Source of the DNA: Butyrivibrio sp.
GTDB taxonomy: Bacteria; Bacillota; Clostridia; Lachnospirales; Lachnospiraceae
DNA: 28,307 nucleotides
Assembly: GCF_015056685.1 (NCBI RefSeq)
Contig: NZ_SVFW01000049.1
Coordinates: forward strand, 1 to 28,307
Reading direction: 5' to 3'
The notes beneath the pieces are model-generated. The model was not told where the DNA came from. It ran no database searches and saw nothing but the letters and a program-made list of their open reading frames with translations. Made by a program: the position numbers and the translations under genes. Positions 1 through 6,960 of this stretch are shown one piece after another (the stretch's first letter is position 1; the number at the start of each line of letters is the position of its first letter).

Positions 1-40
1 CATGCAGTTTTCAAGGTACTGATTTATCTGAACGAATCAC
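1..40 (-). other. possible rRNA spacer (pre-23S) remnant at window edge
   Basis: Read on the minus strand, the first ~40 bases contain ACCTTGAAAACTGCATG, which resembles the motif that precedes 23S rRNA in many Firmicutes 16S-23S spacers. A small hairpin (ACGAA/TTCGT) lies just before it. No rRNA is inside the window, and 16S is not found on the upstream side. It could therefore be an assembly edge at an rRNA operon, a partial copy, or a chance match. Confidence 0.3.
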
Positions 41-66
41 TTCGTTTCATGCTTGACATTTAATAG

Positions 67-324
67 TTAGTCTGTTTTTGAGCCTTCGACATAAACATTC
101 TTTGCATCTGTGCCATACTCTGTTTCTATTGCATCTAATAGAGGTACGCCAATTCCTACTCCCCCTGCTGGTCTCCAAGGTGCATCAACAATAGTATAAT
201 CGCCCCATCCACAATAAGTATGCATTGTAAAAAAACTCAAAAAAATAATAGTAATCCCACAAAATGCTGCAATCAAAATTTTGTAAAAACACTTATTCGA
301 TATTATTTTTTTTAAGCAGTTCAT
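67..324 (-). CDS. small single-pass membrane or secreted protein, unknown function
   Basis: An 85-aa protein that I do not recognise. It has a basic N-terminus (KK near residues 5-6), a hydrophobic segment at about residues 15-38 that could be a signal anchor or signal peptide, and a short polar tail containing a Gly-rich stretch (PAGGVGIGVP). An AAAGGA-type ribosome site lies about 10 nt upstream of the ATG, which supports translation. It sits alone on the minus strand in an AT-rich accessory stretch. Its small size and lack of a recognisable domain leave open that it is the remnant of a longer gene. Confidence 0.45.
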   Translation of the reverse strand: MNCLKKIISNKCFYKILIAAFCGITIIFLSFFTMHTYCGWGDYTIVDAPWRPAGGVGIGVPLLDAIETEYGTDAKNVYVEGSKTD

Positions 325-529
325 GTTTTTTATTTCCTTTCTTCTGTCATGATTATTGATAATATCTACTGATATATTGTGCCTGAATAATCAGAATAAA
401 AATCAGCCCATACTTTAGCTCGGAGGGCCATCCTTATCTCCATCAAGTATCAATCTATTTATGTACCAGCTTTTAAACAATTGCATGTCGCACTAATACT
501 TCAATTAAAATACGTCTTCGACAAACTAA

Positions 530-826
530 CTATTCTTTTCTATTACTTGTACGTATTATATAAGGCAAAAAAAGGCATATAGCAAGATTTTTCATAATTT
601 CTCCAATCGATATAAAGAGCACTTGATACAAATCGATTGGTCCATCCTTCAAATTTGTAAAGAAATTTCCAATAATCATACAAAGAGTAAAAATAACTAA
701 TATGAATGGAATGTCTTTATTTTCTTTATAAACCTTAATCCATAATATAATCGTAGCAATTACGCCAATAACTACAAGAATCCATAAATTATTCCTTACT
801 ATATCCATGACTCTTCTCTCCATCAT
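530..826 (-). CDS. small three-helix membrane protein, unknown function
   Basis: A 98-aa, strongly hydrophobic protein with three likely membrane helices (about residues 11-30, 40-60 and 70-92), a short loop containing the only acidic/polar cluster (KDGPID) and a basic C-terminus (RTSNRKE). No family was recognised. It is transcribed divergently from the 68-aa Cro/CI-type regulator at 996. This arrangement is common when such a regulator controls a neighbouring small membrane protein; that link is inferred from position only. Confidence 0.5.
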   Translation of the reverse strand: MMERRVMDIVRNNLWILVVIGVIATIILWIKVYKENKDIPFILVIFTLCMIIGNFFTNLKDGPIDLYQVLFISIGEIMKNLAICLFLPYIIRTSNRKE

Positions 827-921
827 CCCCGTGCTAAAGCGAGGTTATTCTTTTTTTCATATTCTTCTCTTGTCAAATTGTTAAAGAACCAGCCTCTTTA
901 GAACATTACCATAATATACCA

Positions 922-956
922 TGTATCCATGTAATATCAATACATCATTCATGGAT
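922..956. promoter_or_regulatory. candidate operator dyads between divergent genes
   Basis: The divergent intergenic region has a perfect 7-bp inverted repeat, ATCCATG (925-931) and CATGGAT (950-956), separated by 18 bp. Inside and overlapping it is a 5-bp inverted pair, TGTAT (922-926) and ATACA (940-944). Inverted half-sites near a Cro/CI regulator gene often bind that regulator. Whether these do is inference. Confidence 0.3.
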
Positions 957-995
957 TTAATAAATTTTTGATAATTTATATGATGTGGAGGATGT

Positions 996-1202
996 GTGAT
1001 GATCAGACTTAGAGTCAAGGAAATCTTAGAGGAGCGCGGTCGGACAAAATATTGGCTATGTAAGCAGATTGGATATAGCTACGAGAACCTGAACAGGATC
1101 GTTGAAAATCAAACAAAACAAATTAGATTTGAAACTCTGGAAAAGTTGAGCAAGATTTTGAACTGTAATATTGGAGATTTATTTGAAATAAGCGATGACT
1201 AG
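996..1202 (+). CDS. Cro/CI (XRE) family helix-turn-helix regulator, short YozG-like type
   Basis: A 68-aa protein made almost entirely of one helix-turn-helix domain. The first helix starts at RLRVKEILEERG, the turn region is KYWLCKQIGYSYENLNRI, and the end is the familiar LEKLSKILNCNIGDLFEI. This short form, one HTH with no effector domain, is common in Firmicutes as an autoregulator beside small membrane or toxin-type genes. GGAGG lies 7 nt before the first ATG. An intrinsic terminator follows the stop codon directly, so it is a single-gene transcript. Its likely targets are its own promoter and the divergent 98-aa gene. Confidence 0.85.
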   Translation: MMIRLRVKEILEERGRTKYWLCKQIGYSYENLNRIVENQTKQIRFETLEKLSKILNCNIGDLFEISDD

Positions 1203-1203
1203 A

Positions 1204-1243
1204 AAAAAGCTGTAGTTACTAATAATAACTATGGCTTTTTATT
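1204..1243. terminator. bidirectional intrinsic terminator
   Basis: Stem AAAAAGC-(TG)-TAGTTA pairs with TAACTA-(TG)-GCTTTTT across a short AT loop, with a 2x2 internal mismatch. It has T-rich tails on both strands. It serves the regulator gene on the plus strand and the decayed reading frame arriving on the minus strand, whose stop codon falls at 1242-1244. Confidence 0.7.
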
Positions 1244-1484
1244 AATATAGAGTTATTATATTTGCAGTTTCGTATAACAATGTTCTTGCAAAAATTTCGA
1301 TTGTACGTACTTTATTCCGCTGAACAACTGAATATGTGCCATCTGCATTTGCTATAATATTATGATAGATATCAGAATTTGTTACTTAATCCTGATTAGT
1401 GTCATCTTCAGCAGTATATACTGTCAATACATCGCTGAAGCTAACTATCATGATTAGGATTAAAGAAAAGCATATTTCAATATA
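1242..1484 (-). pseudogene. decayed small secreted-protein gene
   Basis: One minus-strand frame reads as a hydrophobic signal-like segment (CFSLILIMIVSFSDVLTVYTA), then an acidic linker (EDDTNQD), an in-frame TAA at 1386-1388, and then 46 further protein-like codons (IANADGTYSVVQRNK, IEIFARTLLYETANIITLY) to the stop at 1242. Composition is coherent on both sides of the stop. The only ATG (1451) has no ribosome site. I read this as one small exported protein inactivated by a nonsense change and loss of its start. It may also be two unrelated fragments. Confidence 0.4.
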
Positions 1485-1586
1485 TTATTGATCTTCAATT
1501 TTATGTTCTGATCTAGCGTCCAAAAAGCATAATACAATCAAACATACGATAAATGTTAGTATTTTGTTGATAACAAAGGTAAACAT
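1485..1586 (-). CDS. 33-aa single-helix membrane peptide
   Basis: This short reading frame has an ATG at 1586 preceded by GGAG with 6-nt spacing. It encodes a 33-residue peptide with one hydrophobic helix (about residues 3-22, containing two Cys) and a charged C-terminus (DARSEHKIEDQ). The upstream in-frame ATG at 1598 overlaps the GGAG, so the second ATG is preferred. It could be a genuine small membrane protein or the broken N-terminus of the decayed gene that follows in the same frame. The rest of 1587-1744 shows no further gene. Confidence 0.35.
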   Translation of the reverse strand: MFTFVINKILTFIVCLIVLCFLDARSEHKIEDQ

Positions 1587-1744
1587 TTTATTCTCCATTT
1601 ATTCGATTTAGCTCAATAGTGTATTATCGTTTTTATCATATCATATCGATTATTTTGTGTCATAATGTAATGATATTTATCTAAAAGAACAATCCTTGGG
1701 GGTTAAGAGCATATAGCTGTCTATTATGAGGTAGAACTGTTAAG

Positions 1745-2299
1745 ATGATGAAAAAGTTAACAAATAAAGTTATAAAGAGTTTCAAACGAACGATCTACAA
1801 AAATAAGGTATTTTTAATTGGGCTAATAGTTTTTTTATCTATTTTTACTCCTGCACATTGTGCATCAGGTTCTATGGAACCTACTATCATGACGGGGGAT
1901 ATATGTATAAATCTTAATACTTGGTTTTGGTATACGCCTAAAAGGGGAGACATTATTGGTTTCTCTCGTAACGGCCAGATTTGGACAAAGCGTATTATTG
2001 GTCTTCCAGGCGATATGATCGTCATCAAAGAGGGAGTAGTTTATATTGACGGTGAACCTTTAGAAGAAGATTACATTCCTGATGACGTATACACTTTTTC
2101 AGGTATCCATAGTATATATTATGTGCCCGATGGGTATGTTCTGGTCATGGGGGATAATAGAGAGAACTCTTATGATTCCCGTTATTGGGAAGAGCCTTAT
2201 GTTGCAACTTCTGATATCTTGATAAAATATATAGGGACTATCTGCAATCTTCCCTTTTTAACTGATCCTGCACCACAAGAACAGGATCTCACATTCTGA
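1745..2299 (+). CDS. type I signal peptidase (S26A)
   Basis: A 184-aa membrane serine protease that removes signal peptides at the outer face of the membrane. It has a basic N-terminus, one membrane helix (about residues 22-38), then the family boxes in order: the catalytic Ser in SGSMEPT (S43), the general-base Lys in TKRIIGLPGD (K82), and the Asp/Ser-bearing box GDNRENSYDSR near residue 135. The length is normal for the short Gram-positive type. The ribosome site is weak: GAGG lies about 12 nt before the ATG. No obvious dedicated substrate gene is next to it. A second, different signal peptidase lies in the pilus locus at 14820, so this one is either a general or an island-borne copy. Confidence 0.9.
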   Translation: MMKKLTNKVIKSFKRTIYKNKVFLIGLIVFLSIFTPAHCASGSMEPTIMTGDICINLNTWFWYTPKRGDIIGFSRNGQIWTKRIIGLPGDMIVIKEGVVYIDGEPLEEDYIPDDVYTFSGIHSIYYVPDGYVLVMGDNRENSYDSRYWEEPYVATSDILIKYIGTICNLPFLTDPAPQEQDLTF

Positions 2300-2511
2300 T
2301 AAAAGGATAATACATTGCCTTAATGGTTAATGGATAAGCTGGCCTAAAAATGCAGCATAACTTGTGAAAATCCTGTAAAAACTGGAACGTTAATTGCTGA
2401 AAATGCGCAGTGATTTTTGGCTCTTAACCAATTTAAGGTTAAAATTCTATGAAGAATGCTGTTATTGCTTGTAAAACAGTATCCTTTATCGTATTATTTA
2501 ATTAGAAATAG

Positions 2512-2540
2512 TTGACTTTGTTGTGGTGATAATGTACCAT
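2512..2540 (+). promoter_or_regulatory. candidate sigma-A promoter for the leader RNA at ~2547
   Basis: TTGACT (2512-2517, 5 of 6 to consensus) and TACCAT (2535-2540, 4 of 6) are separated by 17 bp. Initiation near 2547 would give a leader of about 140 nt that ends at the hairpin at 2647-2688. The 2300-2511 stretch before it shows no gene. Confidence 0.45.
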
Positions 2541-2563
2541 ATAGGTCTGTTGTATTAAAAGAT

Positions 2564-2688
2564 ATGCAGGCTCACTTGCTGAGGGATTCACGTCGGCTGA
2601 ACCGGGCACTCCCCTGCTTAAAAAATAATCGTGAACGATTGCCGATAGTAAAGCTTTTGGCTCTGGCCAAGAGCTTTACTTTATTTTT
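2564..2688 (+). promoter_or_regulatory. structured leader ending in an intrinsic terminator (attenuator candidate)
   Basis: The leader can form GCAGG/CCTGC (2566-2570 with 2613-2617), TCGG/CCGG inside it, an AATCG/CGATT hairpin (2628-2640), and a 15-bp stem with one G-U at 2647-2680 (AGTAAAGCT...AGCTTTACT plus TTGGC/GCCAA). The last stem is followed by TTATTTTT. The ribosome site GGAG begins at 2689, immediately after the T-run, so the terminator directly precedes the downstream gene. This is the layout of an attenuator or riboswitch expression platform. No known riboswitch class was recognised. A small RNA ending here is also possible. Confidence 0.5.
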
Positions 2689-2698
2689 GGAGATAATC

Positions 2699-3460
2699 AT
2701 GGACATTACAGATATCAGGAAATGCGCTCAGGCATTTGCCACTTATTATCTTGAAAGTTTTTATATTGTTGTTACATACAATGGGAATGGATTTATCCTT
2801 ATTGGTGAGACAGATAATTTTCCACATCTGATAGGAATATCAAAGCAAATCTATAATTCTAATGGATACAGAACACCAAAGAAGTTGTATAGAGACATTG
2901 CTGATGGGCAATCTATCAGTACGAAGATTGTCCCCAATGTCATATCGACAACTTCCAAAATGTATAAGAAAGTTCGAAACTTTATCAGCAATAGAGATGT
3001 TCTAATTAGCAATAGCTGTCCAATAATCTTGAGATATGATCCTCAAAAATCAAATCGTAAGCTTAATAATGTAGATATACTTATATCAGATTTGAATAAA
3101 GGATATATGTTGGGGTGGATATACAATGCAAAAATTAGAGTGAATTCAGACATTGATATCACGAAGTATTGCATCAGTACATGGATAGATGAGTCAGACG
3201 GAACTGTTCAGGGTAAAGAAAAATATATGCCTGGGCAGGATGTGGAGCTTATTAAAACTGTGTTGGTATTTGATAAGAATTCAGAACTCCTTCGCCAGAA
3301 AGAGTATAAGTACAGTGCTAAGCAGAAATTGCAAATATTAGATTCATGTTGTAGAAATAATTGCAATTTATTGTTGGATGACAATAATGCTCGGAATTAT
3401 ATTAAACTTGCAAAAGAAAAAAATATTTTGTGTTCTATAAATGGAGTTATTCATATCTAA
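2699..3460 (+). CDS. PBECR4-like nuclease-fold domain protein
   Basis: I take the start at the ATG with GGAG 6 nt upstream (2699). The longer in-frame start at 2564 would translate the structured leader. The 253-aa protein begins MDITDIRKCAQAF, continues with a beta-rich stretch (YIVVTYNGNGF), and contains FPHLIGI around residue 48, reminiscent of the HLLG motif of PBECR4 (phage-associated barnase/EndoU/colicin/RelE-like) domains. The later Lys-rich helical stretch and a strand pattern of the 'ILISD..KGYMLGWIY' type also fit. These domains are thought to be RNase-fold toxins or processing factors. The C-terminal part (about residues 190-253) includes adjacent Cys residues. No immunity gene is evident. 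Family assignment is by memory of the motif. Confidence 0.5.
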   Translation: MDITDIRKCAQAFATYYLESFYIVVTYNGNGFILIGETDNFPHLIGISKQIYNSNGYRTPKKLYRDIADGQSISTKIVPNVISTTSKMYKKVRNFISNRDVLISNSCPIILRYDPQKSNRKLNNVDILISDLNKGYMLGWIYNAKIRVNSDIDITKYCISTWIDESDGTVQGKEKYMPGQDVELIKTVLVFDKNSELLRQKEYKYSAKQKLQILDSCCRNNCNLLLDDNNARNYIKLAKEKNILCSINGVIHI

Positions 3461-3733
3461 GACATTGATGTGAGAATGGTATGGGGAAGTCGATAGAAAC
3501 TGTTTGACCAGTTGTTTGACCTTTCGGTCAGTCGGCATGTCTCAACCTAAATAAGTAGTTCCTAAGTGGTTCTAAAAAATAGAGATAGAAAGATTTTTTG
3601 TACCCTTTTATTAACGAGTATAAAACTATTCTAAAATAAATATAAAAGTGTATTTTTATTCCCTAAAAAGCGTTAAAATAATCATGCGCGATGTTGAATT
3701 ATTGGTACAGATAGTGAAAAAAGGAGAATGATA

Positions 3734-5527
3734 ATGGCTAATAATGAAACGAATAAAGATACTAAAAAGATTCCGCTTATAAAAACAGTTGCTGGAATGA
3801 GCGCAGTTACCTATATTGCATTGCTCATTCTTTTTATTATTTCCATTGCGATTGTTACAACTGAGATGATGAATATCACAAATACATCTATTTCAACATC
3901 TAAGACAGTTGAAGGCGTTATGGAAGATGTCCGGGTATTTGAAGTTGATATGAGGATTCTTGATAACGATGGTTTCGCTTTGGCATCTATGTACGATACA
4001 ATCGTTTCAATAGGTCAGCTCGAGACTAAAGTTCCCGAAATGCAGCAGTGTCTTACTGAGATGGATGAGGCAATTTCCGGATTGGAAACAACTTTTGCCG
4101 CTATAACAGAAAGTGGTAGTAATGCGCAAAATGCACTTTCAATTTTAAAAGAAAACTATTCCGGATACAGAACCGGTTATACAAGTGTAATAAGTGCGGC
4201 TCAGTCAGGTGACGTGAACACAATTCTTGGAGTTGTATACGGAGATGCCTCCACTCAGCTTGCCAACATGAAAGAACAGCTTGTAGTTCTTAATCAGGAA
4301 TTGGTGTTAATTGAAGAAGAGGCCCATAGCCGTGTTCAGGCAAGGGCAAACTCTGCAATTGCTGTGGTCAACATTCTTATGATCGTATATGTTTTGTCTA
4401 TAATCGCATTCCTTATCTTTAATTACAGAATGGTAGGAAGAAAAGTTAACCTTATTGCTGATGAGATAAATGATATTATCAACAATATCAGAAATCATAA
4501 GGGAGACCTTACTGTGCGAGTGCAGACACAGACTTCATCGGAACTTGTTCATATCAAGGATGGTTTTAACCATTTCATTGAAACCCTTCAGGTTATTTTA
4601 AAAGAAGTAAAAGACGGAACAGTGACCCTGACTGAATCTTCAGAGAATATGACTACACAGATTCAGCTTGCAAGCGATAATATTACAAATACGTCAGCTG
4701 CACTTGAAGAATTGTCTGCAAGCATGCAGAATGTATCTGATACAGCAAGCGTGATGAATGAGAAGCTTGGTGATGTTAAGGATGCTACAGATAGTATAAA
4801 TGAAGGCGTTGAAGATGGTACTGCCAAGGCTGAGGAAATCAGGGCAGAGGCCATTGAGATAAAAGAGGGTGCTCAGAATAAAAAAGACAATACAGGAACC
4901 AAGATGGAAGAACTCTCCGGAGTACTTGAACAGTCTGTTAAGGATAGTGAAAAAGTGGCACAGATTAATGAACTTACAAATGTAATTCTTGATATTGCAT
5001 CCCAGACTAATCTTTTAGCTCTCAATGCTTCAATTGAGGCTGCAAGAGCAGGCGAGGCAGGAAAAGGATTTGCTGTTGTAGCAGAAGAAATCAGTTCACT
5101 GGCTGAAAATTCAAGACAGACTGCTGGAAACATCCAGAATATAAGCAATGAAGTTACAGCAGCAGTTAAAGCTCTTGCTGATAATGCCATGCAGGTGCTT
5201 GATTTTATTAATACTACAGTTTTGGGTGATTATGATGCGTTTGTAGATACAGGTGAAAAGTATGAGGCAACTGCAAAATTTATCAATGATATGCTGGACG
5301 GCATATCAGATCAGACACAACACCTGAATTCGATTATGGGTGAGATGGCAAGTTCTGTATCTTCTATATCTGAGTCAGTATCGCAGGCTTCAGAGGCAAT
5401 TAATCAGTCAGCTGAAAATTCTCAGTTTATTGTCGACGAGATTACAGGCATTAGTTCTGCAATGGATACTAATAATGATGTAACAGAAAAACTTAATGAC
5501 AGTACAAAACAGTTTATAAATATTTAA
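3734..5527 (+). CDS. methyl-accepting chemotaxis protein
   Basis: A transmembrane chemoreceptor of 597 aa from the ATG at 3734, which has GGAG 7 nt upstream; the ATG at 3728 is too close to that site. Layout: short cytoplasmic N-terminus, TM1 (about 18-41), an extracytoplasmic helical sensor of the four-helix-bundle type (about 42-204), TM2 (about 205-228), HAMP (about 230-285), then a long coiled-coil signalling domain. The highly conserved hairpin tip NLLALNASIEAARAGEAGKG is near residues 425-445, where it contacts CheA and CheW. No chemotaxis genes adjoin it, so it is an orphan receptor whose ligand cannot be read from the sequence. A terminator follows directly. The ~270 bp before it hold no gene; a small TGACC/GGTCA hairpin sits near 3515-3530. 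Confidence 0.95.
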   Translation: MANNETNKDTKKIPLIKTVAGMSAVTYIALLILFIISIAIVTTEMMNITNTSISTSKTVEGVMEDVRVFEVDMRILDNDGFALASMYDTIVSIGQLETKVPEMQQCLTEMDEAISGLETTFAAITESGSNAQNALSILKENYSGYRTGYTSVISAAQSGDVNTILGVVYGDASTQLANMKEQLVVLNQELVLIEEEAHSRVQARANSAIAVVNILMIVYVLSIIAFLIFNYRMVGRKVNLIADEINDIINNIRNHKGDLTVRVQTQTSSELVHIKDGFNHFIETLQVILKEVKDGTVTLTESSENMTTQIQLASDNITNTSAALEELSASMQNVSDTASVMNEKLGDVKDATDSINEGVEDGTAKAEEIRAEAIEIKEGAQNKKDNTGTKMEELSGVLEQSVKDSEKVAQINELTNVILDIASQTNLLALNASIEAARAGEAGKGFAVVAEEISSLAENSRQTAGNIQNISNEVTAAVKALADNAMQVLDFINTTVLGDYDAFVDTGEKYEATAKFINDMLDGISDQTQHLNSIMGEMASSVSSISESVSQASEAINQSAENSQFIVDEITGISSAMDTNNDVTEKLNDSTKQFINI

Positions 5528-5537
5528 ACGTAAAAAG

Positions 5538-5585
5538 GCTCCTCACAAATCAGGTGTTGCTTGATATGTGAGGAGCTTATTTGTT
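5538..5585. terminator. bidirectional intrinsic terminator
   Basis: A 10-bp perfect stem, GCTCCTCACA (5538-5547) with TGTGAGGAGC (5567-5576), is extended inside by ATCA/TTGAT-type pairing. T-rich sequence follows on the plus strand and an A-run (5532-5536) precedes it, so it also ends minus-strand transcription. It separates the convergent receptor gene and the 218-aa gene, whose stop lies at its edge. Confidence 0.8.
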
Positions 5586-6233
5586 TTGCTTGTGAAGCTT
5601 GTCTATAGCAAACCAAAGGCCTAAAAGAGCAATGATGCCAAGAATAAAAATATATTGAGCCGGCCGGTGAGCTATACTGTTTTGCTCCTGTGGTACTGAT
5701 GAATCTTTGTACAAAAGCATGTAGTTTCCTGTACAGTCGCTTGAAATAGAAAATGTGTCAGCGTCTACATCTACATCGTCGAGAATTTTACAAACGCCCA
5801 TATTGTTGGCAATGCATATATAACTCCTGCCGTCTTTTTTCAGGAAAAGAGGTATTTCTATTTGGAGTTCGACTTCATTATTAAGAGTATAGATGTCGCT
5901 TTCAGGCTCTGAACCAATGGATTTCTGAGCAGAAACATCCATGTAAAAGCCCTCATTGTAGCTGCTTAGTGTCTTGTCACCATCAATGACTTCATAAAAC
6001 TGTTCCTTAATAGCTTCTGATGGGGCATCATCCCGCATTACATAATTAAACACAATTTCAGCAGATGCGCCTTCGAAAACCTCATTCATTTCTTTCTTGG
6101 TCAGACATGAAGTTATAAGCTCGTTGTAGTCTCCAGCCCTTATTATAGGAGCTGCAACTTCAGTAAGGCTGTCTGAATTGGCTATGATAGTTACATTTCC
6201 TGAACCATAGCTTATATTGGTAGATTCGTGCAT
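5577..6233 (-). CDS. tail-anchored protein made of a surface-protein C-terminal domain
   Basis: A 218-aa protein of unknown function. Its body has the order LTEVAAPII, a block near FEGASAEIVFNYV, GFYMDVSAQKSIG, VELQIEIPLFL, YICIANNMG and FSISSDCTGNYMLLYKD. I recognise this as the pattern of a beta-rich domain that usually ends large clostridial surface proteins ('YLDISL.K.VG...I.IEIP...Y.VIRVH.G...F.TD.FSTYAL.Y'). A single membrane helix (about residues 190-208) and a basic tail follow. There is no N-terminal signal peptide, although the ATG has a good ribosome site (AGGGGTG, 5 nt). Either it is tail-anchored with the domain inside, or it is the cut-off end of a larger exported protein. Confidence 0.55.
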   Translation of the reverse strand: MHESTNISYGSGNVTIIANSDSLTEVAAPIIRAGDYNELITSCLTKKEMNEVFEGASAEIVFNYVMRDDAPSEAIKEQFYEVIDGDKTLSSYNEGFYMDVSAQKSIGSEPESDIYTLNNEVELQIEIPLFLKKDGRSYICIANNMGVCKILDDVDVDADTFSISSDCTGNYMLLYKDSSVPQEQNSIAHRPAQYIFILGIIALLGLWFAIDKLHKQNK

Positions 6234-6335
6234 CTTAGCACCCCTTTCACTATATTCATCATACTATAAATCAGACAATTTTATACTTAAAAATGTGTAA
6301 ATAATTAAGAAAATAAGATTTGATAATAGACACTG

Positions 6336-6364
6336 TTGAGGAATTGGTGCAGAAGTATTAAAAT
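6336..6364 (+). promoter_or_regulatory. sigma-A promoter of the ECF operon
   Basis: TTGAGG (6336-6341) and TAAAAT (6359-6364, 5 of 6) are separated by exactly 17 bp. Initiation near 6371 leaves a leader of only about 30 nt before the start codon, too short for a riboswitch, so vitamin sensing by RNA is not evident here. Confidence 0.55.
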
Positions 6365-6399
6365 GAGCAGGTAAATCTAACCAAATGGAGGAAAAGGTG

Positions 6400-6957
6400 A
6401 TGGAAAAAAAGTTTGGGATTAAAGAAGTTGTGGCTATGGGTATCGGAACTGCTCTGTTTGTAGTCCTTACAAATGTTCAGATTCCGCTTGTTATTGCTCC
6501 TAATACATATCTTCAGCCACGTATGGCTATCATGGCCTTCTTTGCAGCTGTTTTCGGACCAATTGTTGGCGGCGTTATCGGCTTCTTTGGACATGCTCTT
6601 GGTGATGCTATTTTCTATGGCTCAGTATGGTGGAGCTGGGTATTCCCAGAAGCAGTTGTTGGCATAGCAGTAGGTCTTTTTGCCAAGAAGTTTGCTGTAA
6701 AAGAGGGTGGCTTTAATACAACAAAGAACATTATTTTCTTTAATGTAACTCAGGTTGTATCTAATGCTGTTGCCTGGATCGTAGTTGCACCGGTTCTTGA
6801 TATTTTAGTATATTCAGAACCAGCTAATAAAGTATTTGCACAGGGAGCATTTGCTTTTCTTGGTAATGTAGTTATAATAGGAATTCTTGGCACAATTCTT
6901 CTTTCAGTTTATTCTAGAATTTCTGGAAAATCTTCTGATTTGAAGATGGAGGATTAA
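6400..6957 (+). CDS. ECF transporter S component, UPF0397-like
   Basis: Substrate-binding membrane subunit of an energy-coupling-factor importer. The start is taken at 6400, because GGAGG at 6387-6391 overlaps the ATG at 6385 and sits 8 nt before the second one. The 185-aa product has about five membrane helices and carries features I associate with UPF0397: VVAMGIGTALFVVL at the start, LQPRMAIMAFFAAVFGPIVG, and the GHALGDAIFYGS..WSW block around residues 64-80. The ATPase and EcfT genes follow, the first after 3 nt, so this is a dedicated three-gene ECF cassette. The substrate is unknown; neighbours and leader give no hint. Confidence 0.88.
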   Translation: MEKKFGIKEVVAMGIGTALFVVLTNVQIPLVIAPNTYLQPRMAIMAFFAAVFGPIVGGVIGFFGHALGDAIFYGSVWWSWVFPEAVVGIAVGLFAKKFAVKEGGFNTTKNIIFFNVTQVVSNAVAWIVVAPVLDILVYSEPANKVFAQGAFAFLGNVVIIGILGTILLSVYSRISGKSSDLKMED

Positions 6958-6960
6958 TTT

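Noticed and set aside
2564..2698. 45 extra N-terminal residues for the PBECR4-like protein
   Set aside because: They would translate a hairpin-rich leader and terminator. GGAG and the ATG at 2699 give a cleaner start.
3660..3700. Sigma-D promoter for the chemoreceptor (TAAA ... GCGCGAT)
   Set aside because: Spacing is 18-19 bp and the -10 matches poorly, so it was not called.
6234..6399. Vitamin or SAM riboswitch before the ECF transporter
   Set aside because: The best promoter leaves a leader of only about 30 nt and no aptamer motif is present.
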